A stretch of DNA of 64,000 bases, from positions 62,001 through 126,000 of the forward strand of contig NZ_JAKGSC010000001.1 in NCBI RefSeq assembly GCF_022478115.1, in the 5' to 3' direction. A program made the translations under genes and the position numbers. This document shows positions 26,927-34,931 of this stretch, in pieces. Numbering within the stretch: position 1 is the first letter of the stretch; each line of letters starts with the position of its first letter. Under the pieces are notes generated by a model. It ran no database searches and was not told the DNA's origin. It saw only the letters and a list, made by a program, of their open reading frames with translations. The stretch is from Tenacibaculum aquimarinum. Lineage in GTDB: Bacteria; Bacteroidota; Bacteroidia; Flavobacteriales; Flavobacteriaceae.

Positions 26927-27472
26927 TTATGCAGATTTACCTGCTTTTCTTCTTAATACTTCTCCTACAAACTTAACTCCTTTTCCTTTGTAAGGCTCTG
27001 GGCTACGGAAGCCACGGATCTTAGCGGCAACTTGACCTACTAATTGCTTATCATAAGAAGTTAATTTAACTAATGGGTTCTTACCTTTTTCAGATACTGT
27101 TTCAACTTTAACTTCTGGAGCTATTTCTAAAACAATATTGTGAGAGTAACCTAATGCTAAATCTAGTTTTTGACCTTGGTTTGAAGCTCTATAACCTACA
27201 CCAACTAATTCTAATTCCTTAGAAAAACCTTTTGTAGTTCCTTCAACCATGTTATTTATCAAAGCTCTCATTAAACCGTGTTGGGCTTTATGAGTTTTAC
27301 TTTCTGATGCTCTATCTAGAACGATTTGTGCATCTTCTATCTTTACGGTAATTCCTTCAGAGATAACTTGTGTTAATTCTCCTAATTTACCTTTTACTGT
27401 AACCACGTTATCGTTTACTTTAACTTCAACACCTTGTGGTAATGCGATTGGATTTTTTCCTATTCTACTCAT
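26927..27472 (-). CDS. rplF: 50S ribosomal protein L6 (uL6)
   Basis: 181-aa protein near the factor-binding site by the sarcin-ricin loop. Two tandem L6 repeats: [20 protein letters not shown] opens the first, and the second (~85-181) holds [20 protein letters not shown] and the signature [20 protein letters not shown] near the end. The length fits the family (177 aa in E. coli). It lies 12 nt after rpsH. Confidence 0.97.
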   Translation of the reverse strand: MSRIGKNPIALPQGVEVKVNDNVVTVKGKLGELTQVISEGITVKIEDAQIVLDRASESKTHKAQHGLMRALINNMVEGTTKGFSKELELVGVGYRASNQGQKLDLALGYSHNIVLEIAPEVKVETVSEKGKNPLVKLTSYDKQLVGQVAAKIRGFRSPEPYKGKGVKFVGEVLRRKAGKSA

Positions 27473-27484
27473 TGTACAAAGTGA

Positions 27485-27883
27485 TTAATAAACGTAACAT
27501 AAAACTTCTCCTCCAACATTCTCTAAACGGGCTTTCTTGTTAGTCATAACACCTTTAGAAGTTGAAACAATAGCAATACCTAGACCATTTAAGACTCTTG
27601 GCATTTCTTTTGAGCCTACGTACTTACGTAAACCTGGAGTTGAGATTCTTTGAATCTTTCTGATTACTGACTCTTTTGTGTCACGGTCATACTTTAAAGC
27701 TATCTTAATTGTTCCTTGAACTTTATCGTCATTGAACTGATAACTTAAAATGTAACCTTGATCAAACAAAATCTTAGTCATTTCCTTCTTCAAATTTGAA
27801 GCAGGAATTTCTACTACTCGGTGTCCTGCACTAATTGCATTTCTTACTCGAGTTAGAAAATCCGCGATTGGATCTGTATACAT
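27485..27883 (-). CDS. rpsH: 30S ribosomal protein S8 (uS8)
   Basis: 132-aa primary 16S rRNA-binding protein, and in E. coli the translational repressor of the spc operon. [20 protein letters not shown] opens the protein. The C-terminal RNA-binding signature is [31 protein letters not shown]. It is separated from rpsN by an unusually long 169-nt gap with a hairpin and a promoter-like box. This suggests that rpsH and later genes are controlled separately from the genes before it. Confidence 0.97.
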   Translation of the reverse strand: MYTDPIADFLTRVRNAISAGHRVVEIPASNLKKEMTKILFDQGYILSYQFNDDKVQGTIKIALKYDRDTKESVIRKIQRISTPGLRKYVGSKEMPRVLNGLGIAIVSTSKGVMTNKKARLENVGGEVLCYVY

Positions 27884-27990
27884 ATTAAATTGATTTGCGA
27901 TTTTGGTTTTTAATTACCTCTATACTACTTACAGAAAGTGTGTCTTCTGTGATAATTAAACCTTAAATCTGTTAAAATTTGTTATACTCA

Positions 27991-28028
27991 AAAAAATAGA
28001 GCGTGCAAATATACACATTCTATTTTTT
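27991..28028 (-). promoter_or_regulatory. hairpin with an embedded -7 box in the rpsN-rpsH gap
   Basis: Perfect 10-nt arms AAAAAATAGA (27991-28000) and TCTATTTTTT (28019-28028). The 18-nt loop holds, on the minus strand, TATATTTG (28013-28006) followed by C. The T run after the stem makes it terminator-like; the loop makes it promoter-like. No TTG is seen at 17-23 nt. A second small stem ACAGAA/TTCTGT (27931-27950) lies closer to rpsH. Confidence 0.5.
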
Positions 28029-28052
28029 ATATTGAGATTTATTTTTAGTTGC

Positions 28053-28322
28053 TTACCAACTTGCTTTTCTAACACCAGGAATTAACCCTTGGTTAGCCAT
28101 TTCACGAAATGTAACACGTGAAACTCCAAACTGACGCATATATCCTTTTGGACGTCCAGTTAATTTACAACGATTGTGCATTCTTACTGGTGAAGCATTC
28201 TTTGGTAACTTCTGTAAACCTTCATAGTCTCCAGCTTCTTTTAAAGCTTTACGTTTTTCAGCATATTTTGCAACTGTTGCTGCTCTTTTACGCTCACGTG
28301 CTTTCATTGATTCTTTAGCCAT
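28053..28322 (-). CDS. rpsN: 30S ribosomal protein S14 (uS14), zinc-free long form
   Basis: 89-aa small-subunit head protein. [20 protein letters not shown] opens it, and the end [20 protein letters not shown], then [20 protein letters not shown] carries the family signature. It has one Cys and lacks the two Cys-x2-Cys pairs of the short zinc form, so it is the long zinc-independent type. It starts 3 nt after rplE ends, and is followed by the 169-nt gap before rpsH. Confidence 0.97.
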   Translation of the reverse strand: MAKESMKARERKRAATVAKYAEKRKALKEAGDYEGLQKLPKNASPVRMHNRCKLTGRPKGYMRQFGVSRVTFREMANQGLIPGVRKASW

Positions 28323-28325
28323 CTT

Positions 28326-28877
28326 CTAGTTCTTTTTAAATGGTAAACCTAATTCAGTTAATAACGATTTAGCTTCCTTATCAGTAGCTGCAGATGTTAC
28401 AAATGTAATATCCATACCGTTAATCTTCTTAACTTGGTCTATGTTAATTTCTGGGTAGATGATTTGTTCAGTAACACCTAATGTGTAATTACCTCTACCA
28501 TCAAAACCATTCGCTTTAATTCCGTTAAAATCTCTTACACGTGGTAAAGAAGCTGTAACTAATCTATCTAAAAATTCGTACATTTTCTCTCCTCTTAACG
28601 TAACTTTTGCACCAATTGGCATTCCTTTACGTAATTTGAAGTTTGCAACATCTTTCTTAGATAAAGTTGAAACTGCTTTTTGACCTGTAATAGTTGCTAA
28701 CTCTTCTAAAGCGTAGTCTATTAATTTCTTATCAGCTATTGCAGCACCAACACCTTTACTTACAACTATCTTTTGTAATTTAGGCACTTGCATTACATTC
28801 TTATAACTGAATTCTTCAGTAAGAGCACTTATTACTCTTTCTTTATATTCTGCTTTTAATCTTGGTACGTAACTCAT
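28326..28877 (-). CDS. rplE: 50S ribosomal protein L5 (uL5)
   Basis: 183-aa 5S rRNA-binding protein of the central protuberance, which also contacts P-site tRNA and bridges to S13. [20 protein letters not shown] opens it; [20 protein letters not shown] (~30-49), [20 protein letters not shown] (~82-101) and [18 protein letters not shown] (~130-147) are conserved. The length is near the norm (179 aa). It lies 8 nt after rplX. Confidence 0.97.
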   Translation of the reverse strand: MSYVPRLKAEYKERVISALTEEFSYKNVMQVPKLQKIVVSKGVGAAIADKKLIDYALEELATITGQKAVSTLSKKDVANFKLRKGMPIGAKVTLRGEKMYEFLDRLVTASLPRVRDFNGIKANGFDGRGNYTLGVTEQIIYPEINIDQVKKINGMDITFVTSAATDKEAKSLLTELGLPFKKN

Positions 28878-28885
28878 GATTATTA

Positions 28886-29188
28886 TTATTTTTTAGTTTT
28901 TTTAGAGATTCTAGTTTTAGTATCTCCATCAACTTTATAACCTACTCTTACAGCAACACCATCTTCTACTAACATAACATTAGAAATATGAATAGAAGCT
29001 TCTTTCTTTACGATACCACCTTGAGGACTTGTAGCACTTGGCTTAGTGTGTTTAGACACCATGTTAGCACCTTCTACTATTACTCTATTCTTATCTTTAA
29101 GAATTTGTAATACTTTACCTTCAGTATTTTTACTAGTACCTGTAATTACTTTTACAGTATCTCCTGTTTTTATTTTGAACTTTTGCAT
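28886..29188 (-). CDS. rplX: 50S ribosomal protein L24 (uL24)
   Basis: 100-aa assembly-initiator protein at the 5' end of 23S rRNA, close to the tunnel exit. KOW motif: [20 protein letters not shown] (~5-24), then [40 protein letters not shown] follows, and the tail is basic. The length matches the family (~104 aa). It lies 11 nt after rplN and 8 nt before rplE. Confidence 0.96.
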   Translation of the reverse strand: MQKFKIKTGDTVKVITGTSKNTEGKVLQILKDKNRVIVEGANMVSKHTKPSATSPQGGIVKKEASIHISNVMLVEDGVAVRVGYKVDGDTKTRISKKTKK

Positions 29189-29199
29189 CTTATTTGATA

Positions 29200-29568
29200 T
29201 TAAAGCACTTCAGGTGCTAATGATACTATCTTCATAAATTGTTTCTCACGTAATTCACGTCCAACAGGTCCAAATACACGTGTTCCTCTCATCTCCTCAG
29301 TTGGATTTAAAAGTACACAAGCATTATCATCAAATCTGATGTATGATCCGTCTTTACGTCTTACTTCCTTTTTAGTACGAACAACTACCGCTCTAGATAC
29401 TTGACCTTTTTTAACAGATCCGTTAGGAGTTGCGGACTTTACAGTAACTACAATTTTATCTCCTACTCTAGCATAACGCTTTCTTGTTCCTCCTAAAACT
29501 CTTATCACTAAAACTTCTTTTGCTCCAGTGTTATCTGCGACTTTTAATCTTGATTCTGTCTGTAACAT
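29200..29568 (-). CDS. rplN: 50S ribosomal protein L14 (uL14)
   Basis: 122-aa protein on the subunit interface, forming bridges to 16S rRNA and the docking site of the RsfS silencing factor. [20 protein letters not shown] opens it, and [20 protein letters not shown], then [20 protein letters not shown] are conserved. The length equals the bacterial norm (122-123 aa). One nt separates it from the rpsQ stop, so the two are translationally close. Confidence 0.97.
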   Translation of the reverse strand: MLQTESRLKVADNTGAKEVLVIRVLGGTRKRYARVGDKIVVTVKSATPNGSVKKGQVSRAVVVRTKKEVRRKDGSYIRFDDNACVLLNPTEEMRGTRVFGPVGRELREKQFMKIVSLAPEVL

Positions 29569-29569
29569 A

Positions 29570-29827
29570 TTATTTAGCTCTTTCTAGGATTTCTACTAAT
29601 CTCCAACGTTTAGATTTACTCATAGGACGTGTTTCCATTATCCTAACTGTATCTCCTTCGTTGCAATCATTCTGTTCGTCGTGTGCAACATACTTTTTCG
29701 TCTTTAATACGAATTTACCGTACATTGGGTGCTTTACTCTCTTTACTTCTGCAACAACAATAGATTTCTCCATTTTGCTACTAGAAACAACACCTATTCT
29801 CTCTTTTCTAAGATTTCTTTTTTCCAT
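29570..29827 (-). CDS. rpsQ: 30S ribosomal protein S17 (uS17)
   Basis: 85-aa OB-fold protein, an early 16S rRNA binder of the small-subunit body. [20 protein letters not shown], then [20 protein letters not shown] and [20 protein letters not shown], then [20 protein letters not shown] give a full-length match (84 aa in E. coli). It lies 20 nt after rpmC and 1 nt before rplN. Confidence 0.97.
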   Translation of the reverse strand: MEKRNLRKERIGVVSSSKMEKSIVVAEVKRVKHPMYGKFVLKTKKYVAHDEQNDCNEGDTVRIMETRPMSKSKRWRLVEILERAK

Positions 29828-29847
29828 CTTTAAAATTGACTATAGAA

Positions 29848-30039
29848 TTATTGTAATTCTCTTTTGGTTAATTCTGTTGCAATTCTTGCAACCGATTTTC
29901 TTAAGCTTCTTAACTCCAAAGGGTTTTCTAATGGAGTAATGGCGTGAGCCATCTTAAGATCCGAATAATTTTTCTTCAACGCTCCAAGCTTTTCTTGTAA
30001 GTCAGCTGCAGATAATTCTTTAATTTCTGATTGTTTCAT
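29848..30039 (-). CDS. rpmC: 50S ribosomal protein L29 (uL29)
   Basis: 63-aa two-helix protein at the tunnel exit beside L23. MKQSEIKELSAADLQEKLGA opens it and LRSLRKSVARIATELTKREL closes it, both typical. Length equals E. coli L29 (63 aa). It lies 11 nt after rplP and 20 nt before rpsQ. Confidence 0.96.
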   Translation of the reverse strand: MKQSEIKELSAADLQEKLGALKKNYSDLKMAHAITPLENPLELRSLRKSVARIATELTKRELQ

Positions 30040-30050
30040 ATCTATTAGAA

Positions 30051-30482
30051 TTAAGCGTTAATATCAAAATCTCTTGCGATAACAAACTTCGTTCTTACAG
30101 GAAGTTTTTGTGCAGCTAAACGTAAGGCTTCTTTTGCAACATCAATTGGCACTCCACCAATTTCAAACAAAACTCTACCTGGTTTAATTACTGACACAAA
30201 ATGGTCTGGTGCTCCTTTACCTTTACCCATACGAACCTCTAAAGGTTTTTTGGTAATAGGCTTGTCTGGAAATATTTTAATCCAAAGCTGACCTTCTCTT
30301 TTCATGTGACGAGTTGCCGCAATACGAGCTGCCTCTATTTGACGAGAAGTAAGAAGGTTCTGATCTAAAGATTTAATCCCAAACATTCCGTTAGAAAGTT
30401 GAGTTCCTCTACCAGAGTTACCATTCATATTCCCTTTCGCCTTTTGTACCTTACGGTATTTTACTCTTTTTGGCTGTAACAT
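30051..30482 (-). CDS. rplP: 50S ribosomal protein L16 (uL16)
   Basis: 143-aa late-assembling protein contacting A-site tRNA and 5S r[23 protein letters not shown] opens it; [20 protein letters not shown] (~45-64) and [20 protein letters not shown] (~70-89) are diagnostic. The Arg in the VRMGKGKG loop is the residue hydroxylated in E. coli. The length is near the norm (136 aa). It lies 11 nt before rpmC and 19 nt after rpsC. Confidence 0.97.
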   Translation of the reverse strand: MLQPKRVKYRKVQKAKGNMNGNSGRGTQLSNGMFGIKSLDQNLLTSRQIEAARIAATRHMKREGQLWIKIFPDKPITKKPLEVRMGKGKGAPDHFVSVIKPGRVLFEIGGVPIDVAKEALRLAAQKLPVRTKFVIARDFDINA

Positions 30483-30501
30483 TTTTAATTTCTTTTAAAA
30501 A

Positions 30502-31221
30502 TTATTTTCTTCTGCGTGGTTGACGTTTAGAGTTACCACCACCTTTAGGACCACCTTTTTGTTTAGATAAACCTACTAATGGAGATAATTCACGTTTTCC
30601 GTAAACCTCACCTTTCATAATCCATACTTTAATACCTAATCTTCCGTATTGTGTATGAGCTTCTACAAGTGCATAATCAATATCTGCTCTAAAAGTAGAT
30701 AATGGAATTCTTCCTTCTTTATAGTGTTCAGAACGTGCCATTTCAGCTCCGTTTAAACGACCAGAAAGTTGAACTTTAATTCCTTCTGCATTCATTCTCA
30801 TGGCTGCTTGAATAGCCATTTTAGTTGCACGCTTGTAAGAAATTCTATTTTCAATTTGACGAGCAATACTAGCTGCAACTAAATTTGCATCTACTTCTGG
30901 ACGTTTAATTTCAAAAATATTAATTTGAACTTCTTTACTTGTAATTTTTTTAAGCTCTTCTTTTAACTTGTCTACCTCTTGACCACCTTTCCCAATAATA
31001 ATACCAGGTCTTGCAGTAGTGATAGTAACGGTTACAAGTTTAAGCGTACGCTCAATAATTACACGAGAAACACTTGCCTTAAATAATCTAGCACGAACGT
31101 ACTTTCTTATTTTATTATCCTCAGCTAATTTATCTCCGTAGTCATTTCCACCATACCAGTTAGATTCCCATCCTCTGATAATTCCTAAACGATTTCCTAT
31201 TGGATTTGTTTTTTGTCCCAT
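30502..31221 (-). CDS. rpsC: 30S ribosomal protein S3 (uS3)
   Basis: 239-aa protein of the small-subunit head that lines the mRNA entry and, with S4 and S5, unwinds m[23 protein letters not shown] opens it. The type II KH domain has [20 protein letters not shown] (~75-94), and the C-terminal domain has [20 protein letters not shown] (~145-164), then the typical [20 protein letters not shown]. The tail is basic. Length matches the family (233 aa). It lies 11 nt after rplV. Confidence 0.97.
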   Translation of the reverse strand: MGQKTNPIGNRLGIIRGWESNWYGGNDYGDKLAEDNKIRKYVRARLFKASVSRVIIERTLKLVTVTITTARPGIIIGKGGQEVDKLKEELKKITSKEVQINIFEIKRPEVDANLVAASIARQIENRISYKRATKMAIQAAMRMNAEGIKVQLSGRLNGAEMARSEHYKEGRIPLSTFRADIDYALVEAHTQYGRLGIKVWIMKGEVYGKRELSPLVGLSKQKGGPKGGGNSKRQPRRRK

Positions 31222-31232
31222 ATCTACTTTGA

Positions 31233-31637
31233 TTAATTGCTTTTAGTTTTAGTACCTAACTCTAAAGTAACGTGATTAGAACGCTTACGAATTCTGTGTG
31301 CACGCCCTTGTGGAGCTGGTCTTAATCTTTTTAACATACCTGCGCTATCTACACAAATCGATTTTACGAATAATCCTGCATCTTCGATGCTTGCATCTTC
31401 ATTTTTAGCTTGCCAGTTTGCAATTGCAGACATTAACAATTTCTCTAAATTACGTGATGCTTCTTTTGGACTAAACTTTAAGATTTGTAAAGCTTTTTCA
31501 ACTTCTACACCTCTTACCTGATCTGCTACCAAACGCATTTTTCTTGGTGATGTAGGACAATTAGTTATTTTAGCGAAAGCTCTAGTCTTTCTAGCTTCTT
31601 TTAACTGTGTTGCCATGTTATGTTTACGACTTCCCAT
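31233..31637 (-). CDS. rplV: 50S ribosomal protein L22 (uL22)
   Basis: 134-aa protein whose beta-hairpin lines the peptide exit tunnel at the macrolide-binding constriction. [20 protein letters not shown] (~23-42) is the family signature, and the hairpin tip lies in [20 protein letters not shown] (~99-118). The start at 31637 ([11 protein letters not shown]) is preferred because related flavobacterial proteins carry a similar MG-x-RK leader; an ATG at 31616 would remove seven residues. It lies 10 nt after rpsS. Confidence 0.96.
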   Translation of the reverse strand: MGSRKHNMATQLKEARKTRAFAKITNCPTSPRKMRLVADQVRGVEVEKALQILKFSPKEASRNLEKLLMSAIANWQAKNEDASIEDAGLFVKSICVDSAGMLKRLRPAPQGRAHRIRKRSNHVTLELGTKTKSN

Positions 31638-31647
31638 AATTTCCTAC

Positions 31648-31926
31648 TTATTTTTTTCCTTTATTTTTCGCACCTGCATGTCCACGGAATGAACGTGTTG
31701 GTGAAAATTCTCCTAGTTTATGACCTACCATGTTCTCTGTAACATATACAGGAACAAATTGACGTCCATTGTGCACTGCTATTGTTTGCCCTACGAAATC
31801 TGGAGTAATCATACTTGCTCTTGACCAAGTTTTAATCACAGATTTGCTTCCAGCTTCAATACTAGCTTGCACTTTTCTATCTAATTTATAGTGAACGTAA
31901 GGTCCTTTTTTTAATGATCTTGCCAT
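31648..31926 (-). CDS. rpsS: 30S ribosomal protein S19 (uS19)
   Basis: 92-aa head protein that works with S13 at the A-site finger. [20 protein letters not shown] opens it, and the conserved [40 protein letters not shown] and [13 protein letters not shown] follow in order. The length equals E. coli (92 aa). It lies 3 nt after rplB and 10 nt before rplV. Confidence 0.97.
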   Translation of the reverse strand: MARSLKKGPYVHYKLDRKVQASIEAGSKSVIKTWSRASMITPDFVGQTIAVHNGRQFVPVYVTENMVGHKLGEFSPTRSFRGHAGAKNKGKK

Positions 31927-31929
31927 GGT

Positions 31930-32754
31930 TTATTTTTTTCTACGTTCTATAATATACTTATTACTCGCTTTGGTCTTAGATCTAGTCTTATAACCTTTAG
32001 CAGGTATACCGTTACGAGATCTTGGATGCCCTCCAGAAGCACGTCCTTCACCACCTCCCATTGGGTGATCAACTGGATTCATACGTACTGGGTTAGTTCT
32101 TGGTCTTCTACCTAACCATCTGCTTCTACCTGCTTTACCAGATACAAGTAATTGATGATCTGAGTTAGATACAACTCCGATAGTAGCCATACAAGTTAAC
32201 AAGATTAATCTTGTTTCACCTGAAGGTAACTTAACTGTTGCATACTTACCATCTCTTGCCATTAGTTGAGCAAACGAACCTGCTGAACGAGCCATAACAG
32301 CTCCTTGACCTGGACGTAACTCTATACAAGAAATTGTAGTTCCTAAAGGAATATCACTTAAGTATAAAGCATTTCCAATTTCTGGAGTTGCTTCTCTACC
32401 TGAAACGATAGTTTGACCTACTTTTAATCCGTTTTGTGCAATTACATAACGTTTTTCTCCATCAGCATAAAAAACTAATGCAATAAATGCAGTACGATTT
32501 GGATCATACTCAATAGTTTTAACTGTTGCAGGAATACCTTGCTTATCTTTCTTAAAATCGATAATACGGTATTTTTGCTTATGACCACCACCTATATTAC
32601 GTGTTGTCATACGTCCTTGACTGTTTCGACCTCCAGATCTTTTATTCGGTGCCAATAATGACTTTTCCGGCTTATCAGTAGTTATGGCGTCGAACCCATT
32701 TACTACTCTAAAACGCTGACCTGGTGTTACTGGTTTTAATTTTCTAACTGACAT
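31930..32754 (-). CDS. rplB: 50S ribosomal protein L2 (uL2)
   Basis: 274-aa protein needed for subunit joining and close to the peptidyl-transferase centre. The N-terminal RNA-binding domain includes [20 protein letters not shown] (~40-59). The C-terminal region has the universal [20 protein letters not shown] (~222-241) with the His implicated in peptidyl transfer. Length matches E. coli (273 aa). It lies 14 nt after rplW and 3 nt before rpsS. Confidence 0.97.
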   Translation of the reverse strand: MSVRKLKPVTPGQRFRVVNGFDAITTDKPEKSLLAPNKRSGGRNSQGRMTTRNIGGGHKQKYRIIDFKKDKQGIPATVKTIEYDPNRTAFIALVFYADGEKRYVIAQNGLKVGQTIVSGREATPEIGNALYLSDIPLGTTISCIELRPGQGAVMARSAGSFAQLMARDGKYATVKLPSGETRLILLTCMATIGVVSNSDHQLLVSGKAGRSRWLGRRPRTNPVRMNPVDHPMGGGEGRASGGHPRSRNGIPAKGYKTRSKTKASNKYIIERRKK

Positions 32755-32768
32755 TTGTGTCTTTTTTC

Positions 32769-33059
32769 TTAAAGATTGTTATAAAAATCAATGCTTTCTC
32801 CTTCAGCTACTTGTACAATTGCTTTCTTGTATCCACCAGTTAATCCTGTAACCATACCTTTTTTGGTAAATTTGGTTTTTCTTTCGATAGGATAATTCAT
32901 GGTTTTTACTGAATTGATAGTTACTCCATAAGCAGCTTCAACAGCTCCTTTAATTTGTAACTTATTAGCTCTCTTATCTACTACAAAAGTAAAACGGTTA
33001 AATAACTCGCTGTCACTTGTAGCTTTTTCTGTAATAATAGGTTTAATTAAAATACTCAT
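32769..33059 (-). CDS. rplW: 50S ribosomal protein L23 (uL23)
   Basis: 96-aa protein at the tunnel exit; the docking point for trigger factor and [23 protein letters not shown] opens it, then [20 protein letters not shown] and [20 protein letters not shown]. The length is close to the family (100 aa). The C-terminus SIDFYNNL follows a short basic loop. It lies 8 nt after rplD and 14 nt before rplB. Confidence 0.96.
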   Translation of the reverse strand: MSILIKPIITEKATSDSELFNRFTFVVDKRANKLQIKGAVEAAYGVTINSVKTMNYPIERKTKFTKKGMVTGLTGGYKKAIVQVAEGESIDFYNNL

Positions 33060-33067
33060 CTTGTTCC

Positions 33068-33700
33068 CTATTTACTTAAATTAGATTCAATTCCTTCTAA
33101 AGAACTTTCAGCAATTACTACTTTACTTGCATGTAATACATTGTAAGTGTTAATTCCTGTTGCGTTCACAACTTTAGAGCCTTTTAAGTTACGTGATGAT
33201 AAATACACATTTGCATTTCCTTCATTACCTAAAACAAATAAAGATTTCTTAGAATCTAACTCTAATGCTTTTAATACATTAACAAACTCTTTAGTTTTTG
33301 GAGTTTCAAAATTGAAATCTTCAATTACTACTAAGTTGCTATCTTTTGCTTGAATACTTAAAGCTGACTTACGTGCTAAACGCTTTAAGTTTTTATTCAA
33401 TTTGAAAGAATAATTACGTGGTCTTGGTCCGAACATACGTCCTCCACCTCTAAAAACTCCAGACTTGATAGAACCTGCTCTTGCAGTACCAGTTCCTTTT
33501 TGTTTTTTAATTTTTCTTGTACTTCCTGCTATCTCAGCTCTCTCTTTTGCTTTGTGAGTACCTTGACGCTGGTTAGCTAAATATTGCTTTACATCTAAGT
33601 ATATAGCATGATCATTTGGCTCTATTCCGAATACCTCTTTAGAAAGTTCAACTTTCCTTCCAGTATCTTTTCCTGTAATATCTAAAACTGCTACCTTCAT
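33068..33700 (-). CDS. rplD: 50S ribosomal protein L4 (uL4)
   Basis: 210-aa protein with a long loop reaching the exit tunnel; in E. coli it represses the S10 operon both by attenuation and at translation. The loop region is [20 protein letters not shown] (~68-87), then [20 protein letters not shown]. The globular domain holds [20 protein letters not shown]. Length near the norm (201 aa). Its start codon overlaps the last base of rplC, so the two are coupled. Whether it acts on the hairpin leader upstream of rplC is an open question. Confidence 0.97.
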   Translation of the reverse strand: MKVAVLDITGKDTGRKVELSKEVFGIEPNDHAIYLDVKQYLANQRQGTHKAKERAEIAGSTRKIKKQKGTGTARAGSIKSGVFRGGGRMFGPRPRNYSFKLNKNLKRLARKSALSIQAKDSNLVVIEDFNFETPKTKEFVNVLKALELDSKKSLFVLGNEGNANVYLSSRNLKGSKVVNATGINTYNVLHASKVVIAESSLEGIESNLSK

Positions 33701-34317
33701 TATTTCTGAATAGTTACAAAAGCATTTTTGTGTCCAGGAATTGCTCCTTTTACAACAAGTAAGTTCTTTTCAGCAACTACTTTTAATACTTTTAAGTTTT
33801 GAACTTTAATTGTGTCTCCACCCATACGACCTGCCATGCGCATTCCTTTGAATACTCTTGCAGGATAAGATGCGGCACCAATTGATCCTGGCGCTCTTAA
33901 ACGGTTATGTTGACCGTGAGTAGCTTGACCGACACCGGCAAAACCGTGACGCTTAACAACTCCTTGAAAACCTTTACCTTTTGAAACTCCAGATACATCT
34001 ACGAATTCTCCTTCTGTAAAATGATCTACTGAAATTGAATCTCCTAATTTGTACTCTTGATCAAATCCTTGAAATTCAACGACTTTCTTTTTTGCAGTTG
34101 TACCCGCTTTTTTAAAGTGGCCATCTAACGCTTTGTTAGAGCTTTTTGCTTTTTTGTCATCGAAACCAAGTTGTAATGCATTATACCCATCAACTTCTTC
34201 AGTTCTGACTTGGGTAACAACACAAGGACCTGCTTCTATAACGGTACAAGGAATATTCTTCCCGTTCTCGTCAAATAAGCTGGTCATCCCAATTTTTCTA
34301 CCTATTAATCCAGACAT
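33700..34317 (-). CDS. rplC: 50S ribosomal protein L3 (uL3)
   Basis: 205-aa early-assembly protein near the peptidyl-transferase centre. [20 protein letters not shown] opens it; [20 protein letters not shown] (~111-130) and [20 protein letters not shown] (~131-150) form the extended loop. The C-terminal VYKG-like segment reads [20 protein letters not shown]. The length fits (209 aa). This gene heads a separate transcription unit here: the preceding rpsJ has a terminator, and rplC has its own promoter and a leader of about 230 nt. Confidence 0.97.
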   Translation of the reverse strand: MSGLIGRKIGMTSLFDENGKNIPCTVIEAGPCVVTQVRTEEVDGYNALQLGFDDKKAKSSNKALDGHFKKAGTTAKKKVVEFQGFDQEYKLGDSISVDHFTEGEFVDVSGVSKGKGFQGVVKRHGFAGVGQATHGQHNRLRAPGSIGAASYPARVFKGMRMAGRMGGDTIKVQNLKVLKVVAEKNLLVVKGAIPGHKNAFVTIQK

Positions 34318-34415
34318 TTGTTTAGATTTTAGACGTTAGATGCTATTTATCCAGCGCGTCTATTAATAATTAATTGTTTGAAACGTATGTTTCATTTTCT
34401 TCCTTTAGGTTAATT

Positions 34416-34451
34416 CAAAAAAAAAGAGCGTAAAAATAATTTTCATGCTCT
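34416..34451 (-). terminator. terminator-like hairpin inside the rplC leader (possible attenuator)
   Basis: On the minus strand AGAGC (34451-34447) pairs with GCTCT (34429-34425), extended by T-G-A-A-A-A-T against A-T-T-T-T-T-A. A run of nine T (34424-34416) follows. It is in the transcribed leader, downstream of the rplC promoter and about 100 nt before the ATG. It would stop transcription unless prevented, which is the layout of an attenuator. Confidence 0.6.
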
Positions 34452-34532
34452 GAATATTATTTTACCGTTTTTCCTTCGCGAAACCCTCTGGACATGTTGT
34501 TTTTACTGATTATAAACTCAATAAAAACTTTA

Positions 34533-34550
34533 CCCCGAACTAATTCGGAG
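34533..34550 (-). other. stem-loop at the 5' end of the rplC transcript
   Basis: CTCCGAA/TTCGGGG around TTAG (one G-U pair) lies 3 nt after the -7 box, so it would form the very 5' end of the mRNA. It may protect the message from 5' attack or be a protein-binding site. Confidence 0.4.
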
Positions 34551-34552
34551 TG

Positions 34553-34582
34553 CAAAAATATAAAAAACTTTCGGTTTAACAA
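34553..34582 (-). promoter_or_regulatory. promoter of the rplC-to-rplQ transcription unit
   Basis: On the minus strand TTG (34582-34580), 19-nt spacer, then TATTTTTG (34560-34553) and C. The TTG lies in the loop of the rpsJ terminator hairpin, so promoter and terminator overlap. Confidence 0.7.
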
Positions 34583-34598
34583 AATTAAACCGAAAGTT
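34561..34598 (-). terminator. terminator of the str operon (after rpsJ)
   Basis: Perfect 14-nt arms at 34566-34579 and 34585-34598 (core ACTTTCGGTTTAA), loop CAAAA, with T run on the minus strand. It lies 9 nt after the rpsJ stop and separates rpsJ from rplC. Confidence 0.88.
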
Positions 34599-34607
34599 AG
34601 ATAATAC

Positions 34608-34913
34608 TTAAACTTTAATTTCTACTTCTACTCCACTTGGTAATTCAAGTTTCATTAGCGCATCAATAGTCTTCGAAGAAGAACTATAGATATCTAACAA
34701 ACGCTTGTAAGCAGATAATTGAAATTGTTCTCTAGATTTTTTGTTTACGTGTGGTGAACGTAATACAGTAAAAATCTTTTTATTTGTTGGTAAAGGTATT
34801 GGTCCGTTTACAACAGCACCAGTACTTTTTACAGTCTTTACAATTTTTTCAGCAGATTTATCTACTAAATTGTAATCGTAAGACTTTAATTTTATTCTAA
34901 TTTTTTGACTCAT
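34608..34913 (-). CDS. rpsJ: 30S ribosomal protein S10 (uS10)
   Basis: 101-aa head protein that also acts as NusE in antitermination with Nus[21 protein letters not shown] opens it; [20 protein letters not shown] (~39-58) and [20 protein letters not shown] (~59-78) are conserved. The length is the norm (103 aa). In E. coli it heads the S10 operon; here it is the last gene of the rpsL-rpsG-fusA-rpsJ unit, cut from rplC by a terminator and a new promoter. Confidence 0.97.
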   Translation of the reverse strand: MSQKIRIKLKSYDYNLVDKSAEKIVKTVKSTGAVVNGPIPLPTNKKIFTVLRSPHVNKKSREQFQLSAYKRLLDIYSSSSKTIDALMKLELPSGVEVEIKV

Positions 34914-34931
34914 CTTAATCTATTTAGTAAA

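Noticed and set aside
28118..28318. Open reading frame on the plus strand over rpsN
   Set aside because: Antisense to a certain ribosomal gene and of low-complexity Leu-rich composition; a shadow of the real gene.
29484..29939. 151-codon plus-strand open frame over rplN/rpsQ/rpmC
   Set aside because: It is antisense to three conserved ribosomal genes and its hydrophobic Leu/Phe/Ile-rich translation is what reverse-strand AT-rich coding DNA gives.
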